DNA from: Terribacillus aidingensis
Lineage (GTDB): Bacteria; Bacillota; Bacilli; Bacillales; Amphibacillaceae
Reading direction: 5' to 3'
Length of the DNA stretch: 64,000 nucleotides
Assembly (NCBI RefSeq): GCF_040703035.1
Contig: NZ_CP159996.1
Coordinates: 3,072,001-3,136,000 of the forward strand
Positions 1 through 9,297 of this stretch are shown piece by piece (positions within the stretch are counted from its first letter, which is position 1; the number at the start of each line of letters is the position of its first letter). The notes beneath the pieces were generated by a model. It saw nothing but the letters and a program-made list of their open reading frames with translations. It did not search any database and was not told where the DNA came from. Made by a program: the position numbers and the translations under genes.

Positions 1-971
1 TCGACAATCTCGCCAGTAATTAGTACTGTCTTAGATAATGTCCGCTTACCTAGTATTTGTTCCAGCAGCAAATCAATAGCTGACTTGCACACTTCATTCA
101 AATCGATACGGACAGTCGTCAAAGGAGGAGATACATATTTTGCCACACTGATATTATTGATACCGATAACGCTCACCTGCCCCGGAATAGCGATACCTTC
201 TTCATTCAATGCCTGGAGCATACCTACAGCAATCGGATCAGCAGCCGCAACGAATGCACTCGGCAGCACACTCAATTCATCCATCGCCTTTTTCATTAAG
301 CCATAACCATTTTCAACGCTGAAACCACGTCTGCAAAGAACGGATCGATCATCCAGGATACCCTTTTCCTCCATATAGGTACGGAAAGCCTTCTCTCTGG
401 GATCCATCTCATCCATCATCGTATCCGGGTTTTGAAAGGTTCCGCCAATGAAGCCTATTTCGCGGTGCCCTTGCTCCAGCAAATGGTCTATCTGCTTCCT
501 CGTAATCCATTCCAAATCGGGACGTACAGCATCGTAATGATCCGGATTTGGAGATGAATCAATGAAAACACCATTCTTAGTTAAGTTCTGCAGCTTTACG
601 TGCTCCGCTTTCGTGAAGCTCCCCACCGCCAGAAACCCTTGGATAGTATCGGGAACAGCTTCTATCCCATCCTCTTTTTTGTATAAAGTCAATTCAACAT
701 TGCGTTCTTTCGCACATTGTTCCAGTGCCTTACGCATCGTTTTGAAATAAACATCCTCCAGCTCTTCTGTAACTGTTACCCAATAGAGAAAAGCTATTTG
801 CTTAATCCGTATATGGACTTCTTTCTTTCGATAGTTCAGCCGTTCTGCCACTGCAAATATTTTGTCCTTTGTTTCTTCTGTCACAGATAGGCTTTCGTCG
901 TGATTCAGCACCCTGGAAACTGTGGAAACAGAAAACCCGACTTCATTTGCGATTTCTTTTATTGTTGCCAA
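1..971 (-). CDS. galR: LacI-family galactose regulator GalR (C-terminus cut by window edge)
   Basis: DNA-binding repressor next to and divergent from galKTM, so very probably the galactose-responsive regulator of that operon. The frame opens at TTG 971 behind the ribosome site GAGGTGAGGGG and stays open to the window edge (about 323 codons seen; the family is 330-340). Residues 1-50 hold the LacI helix-turn-helix and hinge, with GFSVSTVSRVLN. The rest is a periplasmic-binding-protein-like sugar domain, with FIGG near residue 180 and AAADPIAVGMLQALNE near 255. The TTG start makes it easy to miss. Family is certain; the GalR specificity is inferred from position. Confidence 0.88.
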   Translation of the reverse strand, partial: MATIKEIANEVGFSVSTVSRVLNHDESLSVTEETKDKIFAVAERLNYRKKEVHIRIKQIAFLYWVTVTEELEDVYFKTMRKALEQCAKERNVELTLYKKEDGIEAVPDTIQGFLAVGSFTKAEHVKLQNLTKNGVFIDSSPNPDHYDAVRPDLEWITRKQIDHLLEQGHREIGFIGGTFQNPDTMMDEMDPREKAFRTYMEEKGILDDRSVLCRRGFSVENGYGLMKKAMDELSVLPSAFVAAADPIAVGMLQALNEEGIAIPGQVSVIGINNISVAKYVSPPLTTVRIDLNEVCKSAIDLLLEQILGKRTLSKTVLITGEIV

Positions 972-1016
972 ACCCCTCACCTCTTCTGATTAGATTATGA
1001 CAGATAAACACACACC

Positions 1017-1031
1017 AGTAAACTTTTTACT
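1017..1031. promoter_or_regulatory. Candidate GalR operator
   Basis: Perfect inverted repeat AGTAAA-CTT-TTTACT in the short divergent region between galR and galK. It sits about 45 bp behind the galR start and 115 bp before the galK start, so one bound repressor could control both directions. The shape fits LacI-family operators; no binding has been shown. Confidence 0.5.
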
Positions 1032-1066
1032 AAATATTCAACTCGCAAAATAGGCTTAAGTATCCC

Positions 1067-1095
1067 TTGCTTCCAATTTCTCCTTATAGTACACT
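1067..1095 (+). promoter_or_regulatory. Candidate sigma-A promoter of galKTM
   Basis: TTGCTT at 1067-1072 and TACACT at 1090-1095, 17 bp apart, about 50 bp before the galK start and downstream of the AGTAAA repeat. Both boxes are imperfect. Confidence 0.4.
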
Positions 1096-1146
1096 ATCTG
1101 TAACTTAGTTAATTAAATTAATAAAGTACATTCAGGAGGCATCGTA

Positions 1147-2319
1147 ATGACGCTTAATCAGAATCTAACAGCTTCATTTCAAAAAATCTTCCAAACTACT
1201 GAAAATCCACGCCAATTCTTTGCACCTGGCAGAATCAATTTAATCGGTGAGCACACTGATTATAATGGCGGACATGTATTTCCAGCAGCAATCTCTTATG
1301 GGACTTATGCTTTAGCGGCAAAACGCAGTGACAACTTACTCAGATTTTACAGCATGAACTTTTCTGAAACCGGTATCATTGAACGCAGGTTAGATGATCT
1401 TGCCTTTCAATCCAACGATGATTGGGCCAATTATCCAAAGGGTGTATTACTTTATTTACAGCAAGCTACCGACAAAATAACATCTGGCATGGACATCCTT
1501 TATTACGGAGATATACCAAATGGAGCCGGTCTCTCTTCTTCTGCTTCCATTGAGCTAGTTACTGGCGTATTGGCTGATAGCATATATGGACTTGGAATGG
1601 AACGTATTCCGCTTGTACAGCTTGGACAACGGGTGGAGAATGAATATATCGGTGTAAACAGCGGCATCATGGATCAATTTTCGGTCGGGATGGGTAAACA
1701 AGGGCACGCTATCCTGCTTGACTGCAACACATTGGATTACGAGCATGCACCCGTAGATTTGTCTGAACATGTGATTTTGATTGCCAATACGAATAAGCAG
1801 CGAACTTTATCCGGTTCAAAATATAACGAACGCCGATCAGAATGTGAAGCTGCCCTGCAGGATTTACAGCAAAAACTCAAGATTAATAGTCTCGGCGAGC
1901 TCTCACCAGAAACATTTGAACAGCATCACACATTAATCAGCAATCCTGTCCACGTCAAACGTGCACGTCATGCTGTATATGAGAATAACCGCACGATCGA
2001 GGCGTTGAAAAAGCTTCAAAGGCATGACTTGGCTGCTTTCGGGGAATTGATGAATGATTCGCATCGTTCACTGCGGGATGATTACGAAGTGACTGGACAG
2101 GAACTCGATACGATTGTTGAAGCTGCCTGGGCACAGGATGGTGTTCTCGGCGCTCGCATGACAGGTGCTGGATTCGGCGGCTGCGCAATTGCATTAGTGG
2201 AAAAAGATAAGATTGATGCAGTCCAAGCAGGTATCCAGCAGCACTATAAAGAAAAGATCGGATATGAGGCAACCTTCTATACTGCTACGATCGGTGACGG
2301 TGCAAAGGAATTAGCATAA
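1147..2319 (+). CDS. galK: Galactokinase
   Basis: Phosphorylates alpha-D-galactose at C1 with ATP, the first committed Leloir step, in the cytosol. The 390-residue length is normal. All three GHMP-kinase signatures are present: the galactokinase motif with GEHTDYN at residues 34-40, the ATP-binding loop GAGLSSSAS at 126-134, and the C-terminal TGAGFGG loop near 339-345. The ATG at 1147 follows AGGAGG. It is the first gene of galKTM; galT starts 13 bp after its stop. Confidence 0.97.
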   Translation: MTLNQNLTASFQKIFQTTENPRQFFAPGRINLIGEHTDYNGGHVFPAAISYGTYALAAKRSDNLLRFYSMNFSETGIIERRLDDLAFQSNDDWANYPKGVLLYLQQATDKITSGMDILYYGDIPNGAGLSSSASIELVTGVLADSIYGLGMERIPLVQLGQRVENEYIGVNSGIMDQFSVGMGKQGHAILLDCNTLDYEHAPVDLSEHVILIANTNKQRTLSGSKYNERRSECEAALQDLQQKLKINSLGELSPETFEQHHTLISNPVHVKRARHAVYENNRTIEALKKLQRHDLAAFGELMNDSHRSLRDDYEVTGQELDTIVEAAWAQDGVLGARMTGAGFGGCAIALVEKDKIDAVQAGIQQHYKEKIGYEATFYTATIGDGAKELA

Positions 2320-2332
2320 AGGATGTGTTCAT

Positions 2333-3826
2333 ATGATTTATTCAGATATCGAGGCTTTACTAGAGCAGACTTGCAAGGAAGATTTAATAAAGGAACGGGA
2401 TATCATCTACGTACGAAACCAAGTAATGCACTTGCTGAAGATGACAACATACCCGGCACATAAAATTTTGACGAGCTCTGGTTCGATACCGGATTTAGTC
2501 GATCGAATCGTCGATTATGCCGTGAATGAAGATATCATCGATAACATTTTGGATGAGAAAGAGATGCTTGCGGCATCGTTGATGAATTGCTTTATACCTC
2601 GCCCTTCCACTGTCCAGGCATCATTTGACAGCTATTATAAGAAATCACCGGAACAGGCAACGGATTACTTTTATAATCTAAGCAAGAACAGCAACTATAT
2701 CCAGATGAATCGGATCAAAAAAAATATATCGTATAAAGTACAGACCGAATATGGCGAAATGGACATTACCATCAACTTGTCCAAACCTGAAAAAGATCCA
2801 GAACAAATCAAGCGCGAACGGATGATGAAGCAGGATAATTCCTACCCTCTCTGTGTGCTCTGCAAAGAAAATGAAGGCTATTCAGGAAGAATTGGATATC
2901 CTGCAAGGTCCAACCACCGCGTAATTGAATTGTCACTAGGAGAGGAGAAGTGGCTTTTCCAATATTCTCCTTACGTTTATTATGATGAACACAGCATCGT
3001 ATTATCAGAGGAACATCGGGATATGAAAATCAATGCAGATGCATTCCGAAGACTGCTTGAATTTGTGGAGAAGTTCCCTCATTATTTCATTGGCTCAAAT
3101 GCCGATTTGCCGATTGTAGGAGGTTCTATTCTCTCCCATGATCATTATCAAGCAGGGCGCTATACCTTTGCCATGACCAATGCGGAAGAACGCTATACCT
3201 TTTCGATTCATTCGCATCCTGACGTAAGAGCTTCTGTTCTTAAGTGGCCGATGACGGTCATTCGGCTCCAGGCGAACGACCAGGGGAAATTGGTAGAGGC
3301 AGCCGATAGTATTCTGGCCTTTTGGCGCAACTACGATGACAAAAATGCATCCATTCTATCTTATACAGACAACACGCCGCATAATACAATAACTCCGATT
3401 GCCAGAATGCGTGATGATTTGTATGAAATGGATCTTGTACTTCGCAATAACCGGACGACAGCTACCCACCCATTGGGTATCTTTCACCCGCATGCAGATG
3501 TGCATCACATCAAAAAAGAAAATATCGGATTGATTGAAGTGATGGGCCTCGCTGTATTGCCGCCGCGCTTGGAAAAAGAGCTAGAAACAATTTATAAGTT
3601 TCTAGCCGGAAAAGTCGATGCAGTGGACCCTCCGCACGAAGAATGGGCTCGGGTATTGCGTGCGGAACATGGATTCCTTCATAACGAACAATATGCAAAA
3701 GAAGTTGTTCAAAAAGAACTTGGCAAGAAATTCGTCCGCGTATTGGAGGATGCTGGAGTCTTTAAGGACGACAAAGTCTTTCAGCGCTTCATCACAAAAC
3801 TCAATCAGAAAGTGGTGTCTTCATGA
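2333..3826 (+). CDS. galT: UDP-glucose--hexose-1-phosphate uridylyltransferase, class II
   Basis: Exchanges galactose-1-phosphate with UDP-glucose to give glucose-1-phosphate and UDP-galactose. At 497 residues it is the long class II GalT typical of Firmicutes, not the 340-residue enterobacterial class. Recognisable segments are the SHDHYQ block near residue 265 and the histidine-rich HPHADVHHI near 385. It follows galK by 13 bp and overlaps galM by the four bases ATGA at 3823-3826, which implies coupled translation. No galE lies in the window, so the epimerase must be encoded elsewhere. Confidence 0.96.
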   Translation: MIYSDIEALLEQTCKEDLIKERDIIYVRNQVMHLLKMTTYPAHKILTSSGSIPDLVDRIVDYAVNEDIIDNILDEKEMLAASLMNCFIPRPSTVQASFDSYYKKSPEQATDYFYNLSKNSNYIQMNRIKKNISYKVQTEYGEMDITINLSKPEKDPEQIKRERMMKQDNSYPLCVLCKENEGYSGRIGYPARSNHRVIELSLGEEKWLFQYSPYVYYDEHSIVLSEEHRDMKINADAFRRLLEFVEKFPHYFIGSNADLPIVGGSILSHDHYQAGRYTFAMTNAEERYTFSIHSHPDVRASVLKWPMTVIRLQANDQGKLVEAADSILAFWRNYDDKNASILSYTDNTPHNTITPIARMRDDLYEMDLVLRNNRTTATHPLGIFHPHADVHHIKKENIGLIEVMGLAVLPPRLEKELETIYKFLAGKVDAVDPPHEEWARVLRAEHGFLHNEQYAKEVVQKELGKKFVRVLEDAGVFKDDKVFQRFITKLNQKVVSS

Positions 3827-4854
3827 TCGAAAAGACTATCCTCCAGGATGGGTGGGAATTGTACACGGTCACCAATAATAACGGAATGCGTCTTGAGGTT
3901 CTGAACTTTGGAGGCATCATCACGTCCCTGGAAGTACCTGATAAAGACGGGGACTTAGAGAATATCGTACTAGGCTATCGCGACCTTCAAGATTACAAAG
4001 ATAATCCCAACTACTTCGGTGCTTTGATCGGCCGGGTAGCTGGACGGATAAGAGAGTCTGAATTCGTATTGGATGGCCAAACATACAAACTGGAAGCAAA
4101 TGAAGGGAACCACCATTTGCACGGCGGTCCTGAAGGGTTTCACCAAGTACTTTGGAAGGTAGAACCTTTTGAAGAGAATGAAATAAACGGTCTTCGACTT
4201 TCTCACACAAGTAAGGATGGTGAAGGCGGCTACCCAGGGAGCCTAACAGTGAATGTCACCTACACACTCACAGAGGACAACAAATTAGTTATCCTTTATG
4301 AAGCAGCCACTGACAAGGCAACTCCTGTAACTCTGACAAATCATACGTACTTCAATCTCAGCGGAAACCTGAAAAGAACCATTGCGAAGCAGCAGGCATT
4401 GGTCGCAAGTGATCAGTACACAGAGTTGGATGAAGAACTGATTTCAACCGGCAGACTGCTGGATACAGCTGCTTCACCATTCGCCTTGCGGTCATTCAAA
4501 CCGTTAGAGGAAGTATTCGGCGCACAGCATGAACAGCTTCGCATTGCCGGGGAAGGTATCGATCACTACTTCTTGTTTTCAAGCAATGAGAAACCAAAAG
4601 CTGGTCTCTATGATCCAGATAGCGGAAGACTACTGACTATCCAATCGAATCAGCCTGGCCTCGTCGTGTATACAGGTAATGGCCTGGATGATTCATTGGT
4701 ACTTAGAGAACGCAAATCTGAAAAGTACCTGGGGATTTGTTTTGAAACACAGGCTTTCCCTGCTGGCTTGCATCATGTTGGTTTTCCAGATCTCATCTTG
4801 AAGCCTGAAGAGCCGTACCGAAAAGAGACTGTATTCTCTTTTTCAACCAAATAA
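3823..4854 (+). CDS. galM: Aldose 1-epimerase (galactose mutarotase)
   Basis: Interconverts beta- and alpha-galactose so that GalK gets its alpha substrate. The 343 residues match the family. Expected active-site segments are present: GRVAGR near 70, the substrate-binding NHHLHGG with His near 97-98, the catalytic NHTYFNLSG (His174), GIDHYF near 242 and the general-base segment FETQAFP near 307. The start overlaps the galT stop. Last gene of the operon, ending at a strong hairpin. Confidence 0.95.
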   Translation: MIEKTILQDGWELYTVTNNNGMRLEVLNFGGIITSLEVPDKDGDLENIVLGYRDLQDYKDNPNYFGALIGRVAGRIRESEFVLDGQTYKLEANEGNHHLHGGPEGFHQVLWKVEPFEENEINGLRLSHTSKDGEGGYPGSLTVNVTYTLTEDNKLVILYEAATDKATPVTLTNHTYFNLSGNLKRTIAKQQALVASDQYTELDEELISTGRLLDTAASPFALRSFKPLEEVFGAQHEQLRIAGEGIDHYFLFSSNEKPKAGLYDPDSGRLLTIQSNQPGLVVYTGNGLDDSLVLRERKSEKYLGICFETQAFPAGLHHVGFPDLILKPEEPYRKETVFSFSTK

Positions 4855-4858
4855 TTAT

Positions 4859-4898
4859 AAAAGGAGCCAGCCAATCAATCGATTGGCTGGCTCCTTTT
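4859..4898. terminator. Bidirectional terminator between galM and the ROK gene
   Basis: 18-bp perfect stem (AAAAGGAGCCAGCCAATC and its complement) with loop AATC. A-rich and T-rich flanks let it serve both convergent genes. Confidence 0.9.
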
Positions 4899-4899
4899 A

Positions 4900-6039
4900 T
4901 TATACCGGTGCAAACAGGTCCACCAACTGCAGCGCTACTGCCCCTAATGCTGTCGCATGCTTTCCATGTTTACTTACCATTATTTCAGTCTGAGCCGCTT
5001 GGTCCGTCAGGGCTCGGCTCGCAATTTCTTCCTTCAGTGGGGGGAGGAGAAATTCTGCGCTCTCCATTACGCCTCCACCAAGAATGATCCGATCGGGATT
5101 CAACAGATGAATTAAATTGATCAGACCGATCCCCAGTATCTGGCCAGTCTTTTCCAGAGTGGTTTTAGCTTCTTCATCTCCAGCTCTTGCTGATTGATAG
5201 ACAGCTTCTCCACTCGCCATACTCGCTCTCCGCGCGATAGACGGGCCACTTGCAAGTGTTTGCAGGCAGCCATTGTTTCCGCAAGCGCATTTCTCTCCAT
5301 TCGGATCAATAGACATATGCCCAAGCTCTCCAGCCAAGCCAGCCGCTCCGTGGAAAAGCTTTCCACCGATGATGATTCCCGCACCAATTCCGCGTCCGAT
5401 ATTAACGGCCACCATACTATCCTGCATATCATACCCACCGAACCATGATTCACCGAGCGCCATCGCCCGTGCGTCATTATCCACCTTCACAGGAATGCTG
5501 AATCTAGTTTCCAGCTCCTCCTTGATTGCAATGTTACGCAATCCTAAAAGAGGAGCTACTCGCGAAACACCTGTCTCTACATCGACGACTCCATGCATCG
5601 CTACTCCAATACCTATGATCTGCCCCGTTTGCACGCTAAGCTGATCAAGCAATTGCTGGATCGCTGTTACAACTTGATGCAAAAACTCGCTATTCGTATG
5701 CACATGAAGTGGATGTGAGACGAGCCCTAATATCTCTCCTGTCAGATTCGTCAAAATGCAGTCGACTGTTCCAGGACCAGCATCGACACCGATGACGAAC
5801 CACTCATCTGTCCGGATATGAAGCATGGTAGGCTTTCGTCCGCCGCTCGAGGATCCGAGCTTACTTTCCTCCACCAGACCTTGTTCCATCAGCTCTTTAA
5901 CGATGATACTGACTGTCGGAGGTGTCAGGCCTGTCTCCTTTGCAATATCTGCGCGTGATATTGGCGCTGCCACGCGAATCTTATTGAGGATCAAAGATCT
6001 ATTCACTGTTTTCATCAATTGAAATGTGCCACGCTGCAT
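4900..6039 (-). CDS. ROK-family transcriptional regulator (XylR-like)
   Basis: Sugar-responsive repressor of 379 residues. It has an N-terminal winged helix (about 15-65, with TPPTVSIIVKEL) and a ROK glucokinase-like sugar domain. The ROK signature is complete: GIGAGIIIGG near 220, GELGHMS near 240, and the zinc motif CACGNNGCL just after it. The layout matches Bacillus XylR, but no xylose genes are nearby. It converges on galKTM, so its targets are unknown. It appears to be transcribed alone. Confidence 0.9.
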   Translation of the reverse strand: MQRGTFQLMKTVNRSLILNKIRVAAPISRADIAKETGLTPPTVSIIVKELMEQGLVEESKLGSSSGGRKPTMLHIRTDEWFVIGVDAGPGTVDCILTNLTGEILGLVSHPLHVHTNSEFLHQVVTAIQQLLDQLSVQTGQIIGIGVAMHGVVDVETGVSRVAPLLGLRNIAIKEELETRFSIPVKVDNDARAMALGESWFGGYDMQDSMVAVNIGRGIGAGIIIGGKLFHGAAGLAGELGHMSIDPNGEKCACGNNGCLQTLASGPSIARRASMASGEAVYQSARAGDEEAKTTLEKTGQILGIGLINLIHLLNPDRIILGGGVMESAEFLLPPLKEEIASRALTDQAAQTEIMVSKHGKHATALGAVALQLVDLFAPV

Positions 6040-6115
6040 ATAAACCGCTCCACTGTCAGTAGTAATTTCAGTATATCATCATTCAAACTAAGCCGACGCC
6101 ATGTAAATCTAATCT

Positions 6116-6676
6116 CTAGATCTCTATATCTTTAATCACTCTTGCTGGATTTCCCCCGACTACAGTATTTGCAGGGACATCTTTCGTTACGACTGCACCT
6201 GAACCGACAACCGCATTATTCCCGATTGTAACACCAGGATTAATGACAGCACGTCCGCCGATCCAGACATTATCTCCAATTGTCACCGGCTTGCCCAATT
6301 CATATCCAGAATTACGTTCTACCGGATGCAATGGATGCGTTGCGGTATAAATATGTACACCTGGAGCAAGCATGCAATTATCACCGATACGAATTTCACA
6401 AATATCCAGCATTACACAATCAAAATTCGCATAGAAGTTCTCTCCAAGATGGATATTGTACCCGTAATCACAGCGAAAAGTCGGTTCGATGTAGGATTTG
6501 CCTTTTGCAGAGCCGAGTATCTGCTGCAATAAATTCGCTCTCTCGGCATGTTCATAGCTTGTCGTATCATTATATTGCCGAATCAACTCTCGAATTTCCA
6601 TCCGTCTATCCGTTAATTCTTTATCGGACGGACGATAAAGCTCTCCAGCCACCATTTTCTCTCTTTCTGTCTTCAA
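6116..6676 (-). CDS. maa: Maltose O-acetyltransferase
   Basis: Acetyl-CoA-dependent sugar acetyltransferase of 186 residues, the usual size. An N-terminal helical Mac domain (residues 1-60, with GELYRPSD) is followed by a left-handed beta-helix of hexapeptide repeats, including the loop [10 protein letters not shown] (catalytic His) and [19 protein letters not shown]. The start is TTG 6676 behind GGGGAGAAGG. Monocistronic by appearance. The physiological substrate may differ from maltose. Confidence 0.88.
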   Translation of the reverse strand: MKTEREKMVAGELYRPSDKELTDRRMEIRELIRQYNDTTSYEHAERANLLQQILGSAKGKSYIEPTFRCDYGYNIHLGENFYANFDCVMLDICEIRIGDNCMLAPGVHIYTATHPLHPVERNSGYELGKPVTIGDNVWIGGRAVINPGVTIGNNAVVGSGAVVTKDVPANTVVGGNPARVIKDIEI

Positions 6677-6788
6677 ATTACCTTCTCCCCTTTCTGATAA
6701 TGATAATCTCTCACTTTATATATCTATTGTTATAAAACTCGTAAACACTGACCATACTGATTCTATTATATCGCAAAGGAGAATTACT

Positions 6789-7649
6789 ATGCACACCCGC
6801 CTCAAAGTTGCACTGCCTCTATTATTCATACTCATTGCACTTTTATTGATCTTGCCAGTCCAAGCAGATGCCAGCGTTTCCAATACAGGACAGACGACTG
6901 CAAACCTGAACATCAGGGCAGCCCCCTCTACGGATGCCGCCATTATTGGTAAGTTCCCGGCAGGCACACAGTTCCAGTATATCGACAGAGGGGATGGCTG
7001 GGGACAGATTACGATTCAGAGCCAAACAGGTTATCTCAGCTTGGATTATGTAACAGCAGTGAATGAAGAAACAGCCGCCTCCGCATCTGCTCCCACTGAA
7101 TCATCAAACGGGCAGCCTGTGCAAAAAATAGTTATTGATCCCGGTCACGGCGGCAAAGATCCCGGTGCAATCGGCAATGATACGATGGAAAAACGGGTTG
7201 CCCTTACTATATCCGAAAAACTGCAGCACAGATTGCTTGCTAATGGGTATGACGTAAAAATGACGCGCAGTGAGGATGTTTTTATACCTTTAACAGAACG
7301 AGCGACATTTTCGAATAACTGGAAAGCAGATTTATTTGTAAGCGTCCATGCCAATAGTGCTACATCTTCGTCAGCAAAAGGATTGGAATCCTACTACTAT
7401 GGGGCAAGCAGCAGCGGGAAACAGCTTGCTTCCAGCATACAAACTGCACTAGTAGCTAACACGAATAATGAAAATAGAGGCACACATAGTGCTGATTTCT
7501 ATGTACTGCGACATACATCCATGCCAGCTGTACTCGTTGAAACAGGATTTATCTCGAACCCTGCTGATGCTGTACTTCTAAACGATTCAAGTTACCAAGA
7601 TAAAGTAGCTAATTCAATTGCAGAAGGAATAACAGAGTATGCAAGCTAA
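6789..7649 (+). CDS. Secreted N-acetylmuramoyl-L-alanine amidase with SH3b domain
   Basis: Cell-wall hydrolase cutting the amide between N-acetylmuramate and L-alanine. A signal peptide (residues 1-29) is followed by a bacterial SH3 domain (about 32-85, with TTANLNIRAAPS) and an Amidase_3 catalytic domain (about 115-285). The zinc site is visible: IDPGHGGKDPGAIG (His), a Glu in the METMEKR-like segment, VSVHANS (His), and the catalytic Glu in VLVETGFISN. The length of 286 is compact. The ATG follows AAAGGAG. A remodelling or germination role is inferred only. Confidence 0.93.
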   Translation: MHTRLKVALPLLFILIALLLILPVQADASVSNTGQTTANLNIRAAPSTDAAIIGKFPAGTQFQYIDRGDGWGQITIQSQTGYLSLDYVTAVNEETAASASAPTESSNGQPVQKIVIDPGHGGKDPGAIGNDTMEKRVALTISEKLQHRLLANGYDVKMTRSEDVFIPLTERATFSNNWKADLFVSVHANSATSSSAKGLESYYYGASSSGKQLASSIQTALVANTNNENRGTHSADFYVLRHTSMPAVLVETGFISNPADAVLLNDSSYQDKVANSIAEGITEYAS

Positions 7650-7656
7650 AGCAGAG

Positions 7657-7677
7657 CTGCCGATATGGCAGTTTTTT
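7657..7677 (+). terminator. Weak terminator after the amidase
   Basis: Five-base stem CTGCC/GGCAG with loop GATAT, followed by six T residues. The short stem lowers confidence. Confidence 0.5.
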
Positions 7678-7745
7678 ACATAATATTCACACTATCTCTA
7701 TTCATATAATCGTATAATGGGAAGGAATAAGGGGGGGATTGATAT

Positions 7746-8093
7746 TTGAAGTATTTCGTGGATTTCATTCTAGCAATCATACTTACCGGACTCTCCTATT
7801 ACATCGGCAGCATCTTATTCCGGCACGGTATGCCGATCTGGCAAGCAATGGTAATCGGCTTTTCCGTCGTTGCTCTTGGCGCATTGACAGAAGCACTAGG
7901 TGCACCGATTTGGCTGATTGTGCTCGTTCCTTTCCCAGTAGGTATGCTGCTGCTGTACCTGTTCCTGCAAGCACCTATCTATAATTGGTTCATTACTTAT
8001 GCAACAACCTTAACTATTTACACCCTGATTCACATCCCGATGAGCTACTACTTCCAATTTCATAGTTTGATACCTGCTTGGAAGTTATCCTAA
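7746..8093 (+). CDS. Small integral membrane protein, function unknown
   Basis: 115 residues with about four hydrophobic helices (roughly 4-24, 32-52, 54-75, 82-105) and almost no soluble part. It starts at TTG 7746 after the purine run AAGGGGGGGA. The segment ILTGLSYYIG recalls Bacillus DUF2512 (YndM-like) proteins, but the match is too short for assignment. Its own terminator follows at once, so it seems to be a single-gene unit. Confidence 0.7.
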   Translation: MKYFVDFILAIILTGLSYYIGSILFRHGMPIWQAMVIGFSVVALGALTEALGAPIWLIVLVPFPVGMLLLYLFLQAPIYNWFITYATTLTIYTLIHIPMSYYFQFHSLIPAWKLS

Positions 8094-8138
8094 TGCTGGA
8101 AAAGGAGACTGCACGAAGCAATCTCCTTTTTCAGCATT
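8092..8138. terminator. Bidirectional terminator
   Basis: Long hairpin whose outer stem is AATGCTG/CAGCATT and inner stem AAAAGGAGA/TCTCCTTTT. It separates the membrane gene from the convergent Rap-like gene. Confidence 0.85.
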
Positions 8139-8141
8139 ACT

Positions 8142-9194
8142 CTATTTTAAAGCCAGAAGATAGTATCTGGATGCTTTTTCAAAGTCATGATTATCTGTGT
8201 AATATTTAGCCAGTCGTTCGGAAAAGTGACGGACGCTATTCTCATCCTCAATAGATTGAAAATACTCAATGCCTTCCCGCCAGACTAATTCGAAACTGTC
8301 CTTATCGACATATTGCTTATGAAGCATGGCGAACATCCATTTATACGCATCTTCATCCCGCTTCTTACTTAAAGCAAACCCCTCAGTAAAATACTCCATT
8401 GCACGATCCTTCAAGCCAAGCCGGAAACTGGATTCTGTCACGTAGTATAGACTCTTCAAATAATATTCAGGATGCTTGTAATGCATAGATTGTTCAAATT
8501 GCTCCATTGCCTTCTCAAGCTGATTTTGCTTGAAATACAGTACTCCAAGATTGTGATGGATATACATGGGTAGCTGCAATTCGGACTCTGCCGCATCATG
8601 CTGCAGAGCAGATAGGAACAACTCTTCCGCTTTACGGAAGTCTGCCAAATGCATATGATTCAACCCTTGGAGCATGCGGCATTTGGCAAGCTGCAATTTC
8701 TGATTGTACCGAAAAGCTGATTCGATTGCTTTATTAGCATTTAAGACCGAGAATGCAGTCATATTCATATAGTAGTACGTATTTGCCAATTTGTAATAGA
8801 AATCAGACACTTCACGGGGATTAAATTCCACTGATAAAAACGATTCAGCGCGCTCATATTGGACAATTGCTTCCTGCAGCTTGTTTTGCCGGTACAGCAG
8901 CAGTCCCTTGAAAAAGTGGAAGTAATAAAGATTTTCACCGGTGAGCACGAATGCATCAGCAGCACCTTCAAGCAGCTTTTCTCCCTTGTCCAAATCACCT
9001 TTCAGCATCTCCAGACGCGCATCGAACAGCATACTTTTTGCAAGCAGCTTTTCATCATGAATGGAAGGCTCCTGTTCAGTTATTCTACTACGGATATGCT
9101 CACCAACACGGACCTGTTCCAATTTAATATTTTCGTATAACTCATCAAGCAGCTCGTTAAATATCTCCGCATTCTTCAAATCTGTTTGGTACAT
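8142..9194 (-). CDS. Rap-family tetratricopeptide repeat protein
   Basis: Cytosolic helical TPR protein of 350 residues, resembling Bacillus Rap regulators (usually 370-390), which bind response regulators such as Spo0F or ComA and are turned off by Phr peptides. The Rap-like segments are YYFHFFKGLLLYRQNKL near residue 95, FYYKLANTYYYM near 137, and tandem TPRs such as HHNLGVLYFKQNQLEKAMEQFEQS near 210. The N-terminal bundle is short and there is no helix-turn-helix. A terminator lies directly downstream, so there is no adjacent phr gene. At the position where I recall a catalytic Gln in Spo0F-phosphatase Raps, this protein appears to have Glu (HDEKLL). Target unknown. Confidence 0.8.
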   Translation of the reverse strand: MYQTDLKNAEIFNELLDELYENIKLEQVRVGEHIRSRITEQEPSIHDEKLLAKSMLFDARLEMLKGDLDKGEKLLEGAADAFVLTGENLYYFHFFKGLLLYRQNKLQEAIVQYERAESFLSVEFNPREVSDFYYKLANTYYYMNMTAFSVLNANKAIESAFRYNQKLQLAKCRMLQGLNHMHLADFRKAEELFLSALQHDAAESELQLPMYIHHNLGVLYFKQNQLEKAMEQFEQSMHYKHPEYYLKSLYYVTESSFRLGLKDRAMEYFTEGFALSKKRDEDAYKWMFAMLHKQYVDKDSFELVWREGIEYFQSIEDENSVRHFSERLAKYYTDNHDFEKASRYYLLALK

Positions 9195-9260
9195 CGGCTC
9201 ACCCTCTTTCTATTCATATCTGAATCATCGGTAGATTTCCAGTAATGTTTAGGCGATCAG

Positions 9261-9289
9261 AAAGAAAAAGATCCACCATTTGGTGAATC
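9261..9289 (-). terminator. Terminator downstream of the GNAT remnant
   Basis: Read on the minus strand: GAT-T-CACCA-AA-TGGTG-G-ATC, a hairpin with one internal mismatch, followed by TTTTTCTTT. It has outlived the gene it served. Confidence 0.6.
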
Positions 9290-9297
9290 GGTTTATT

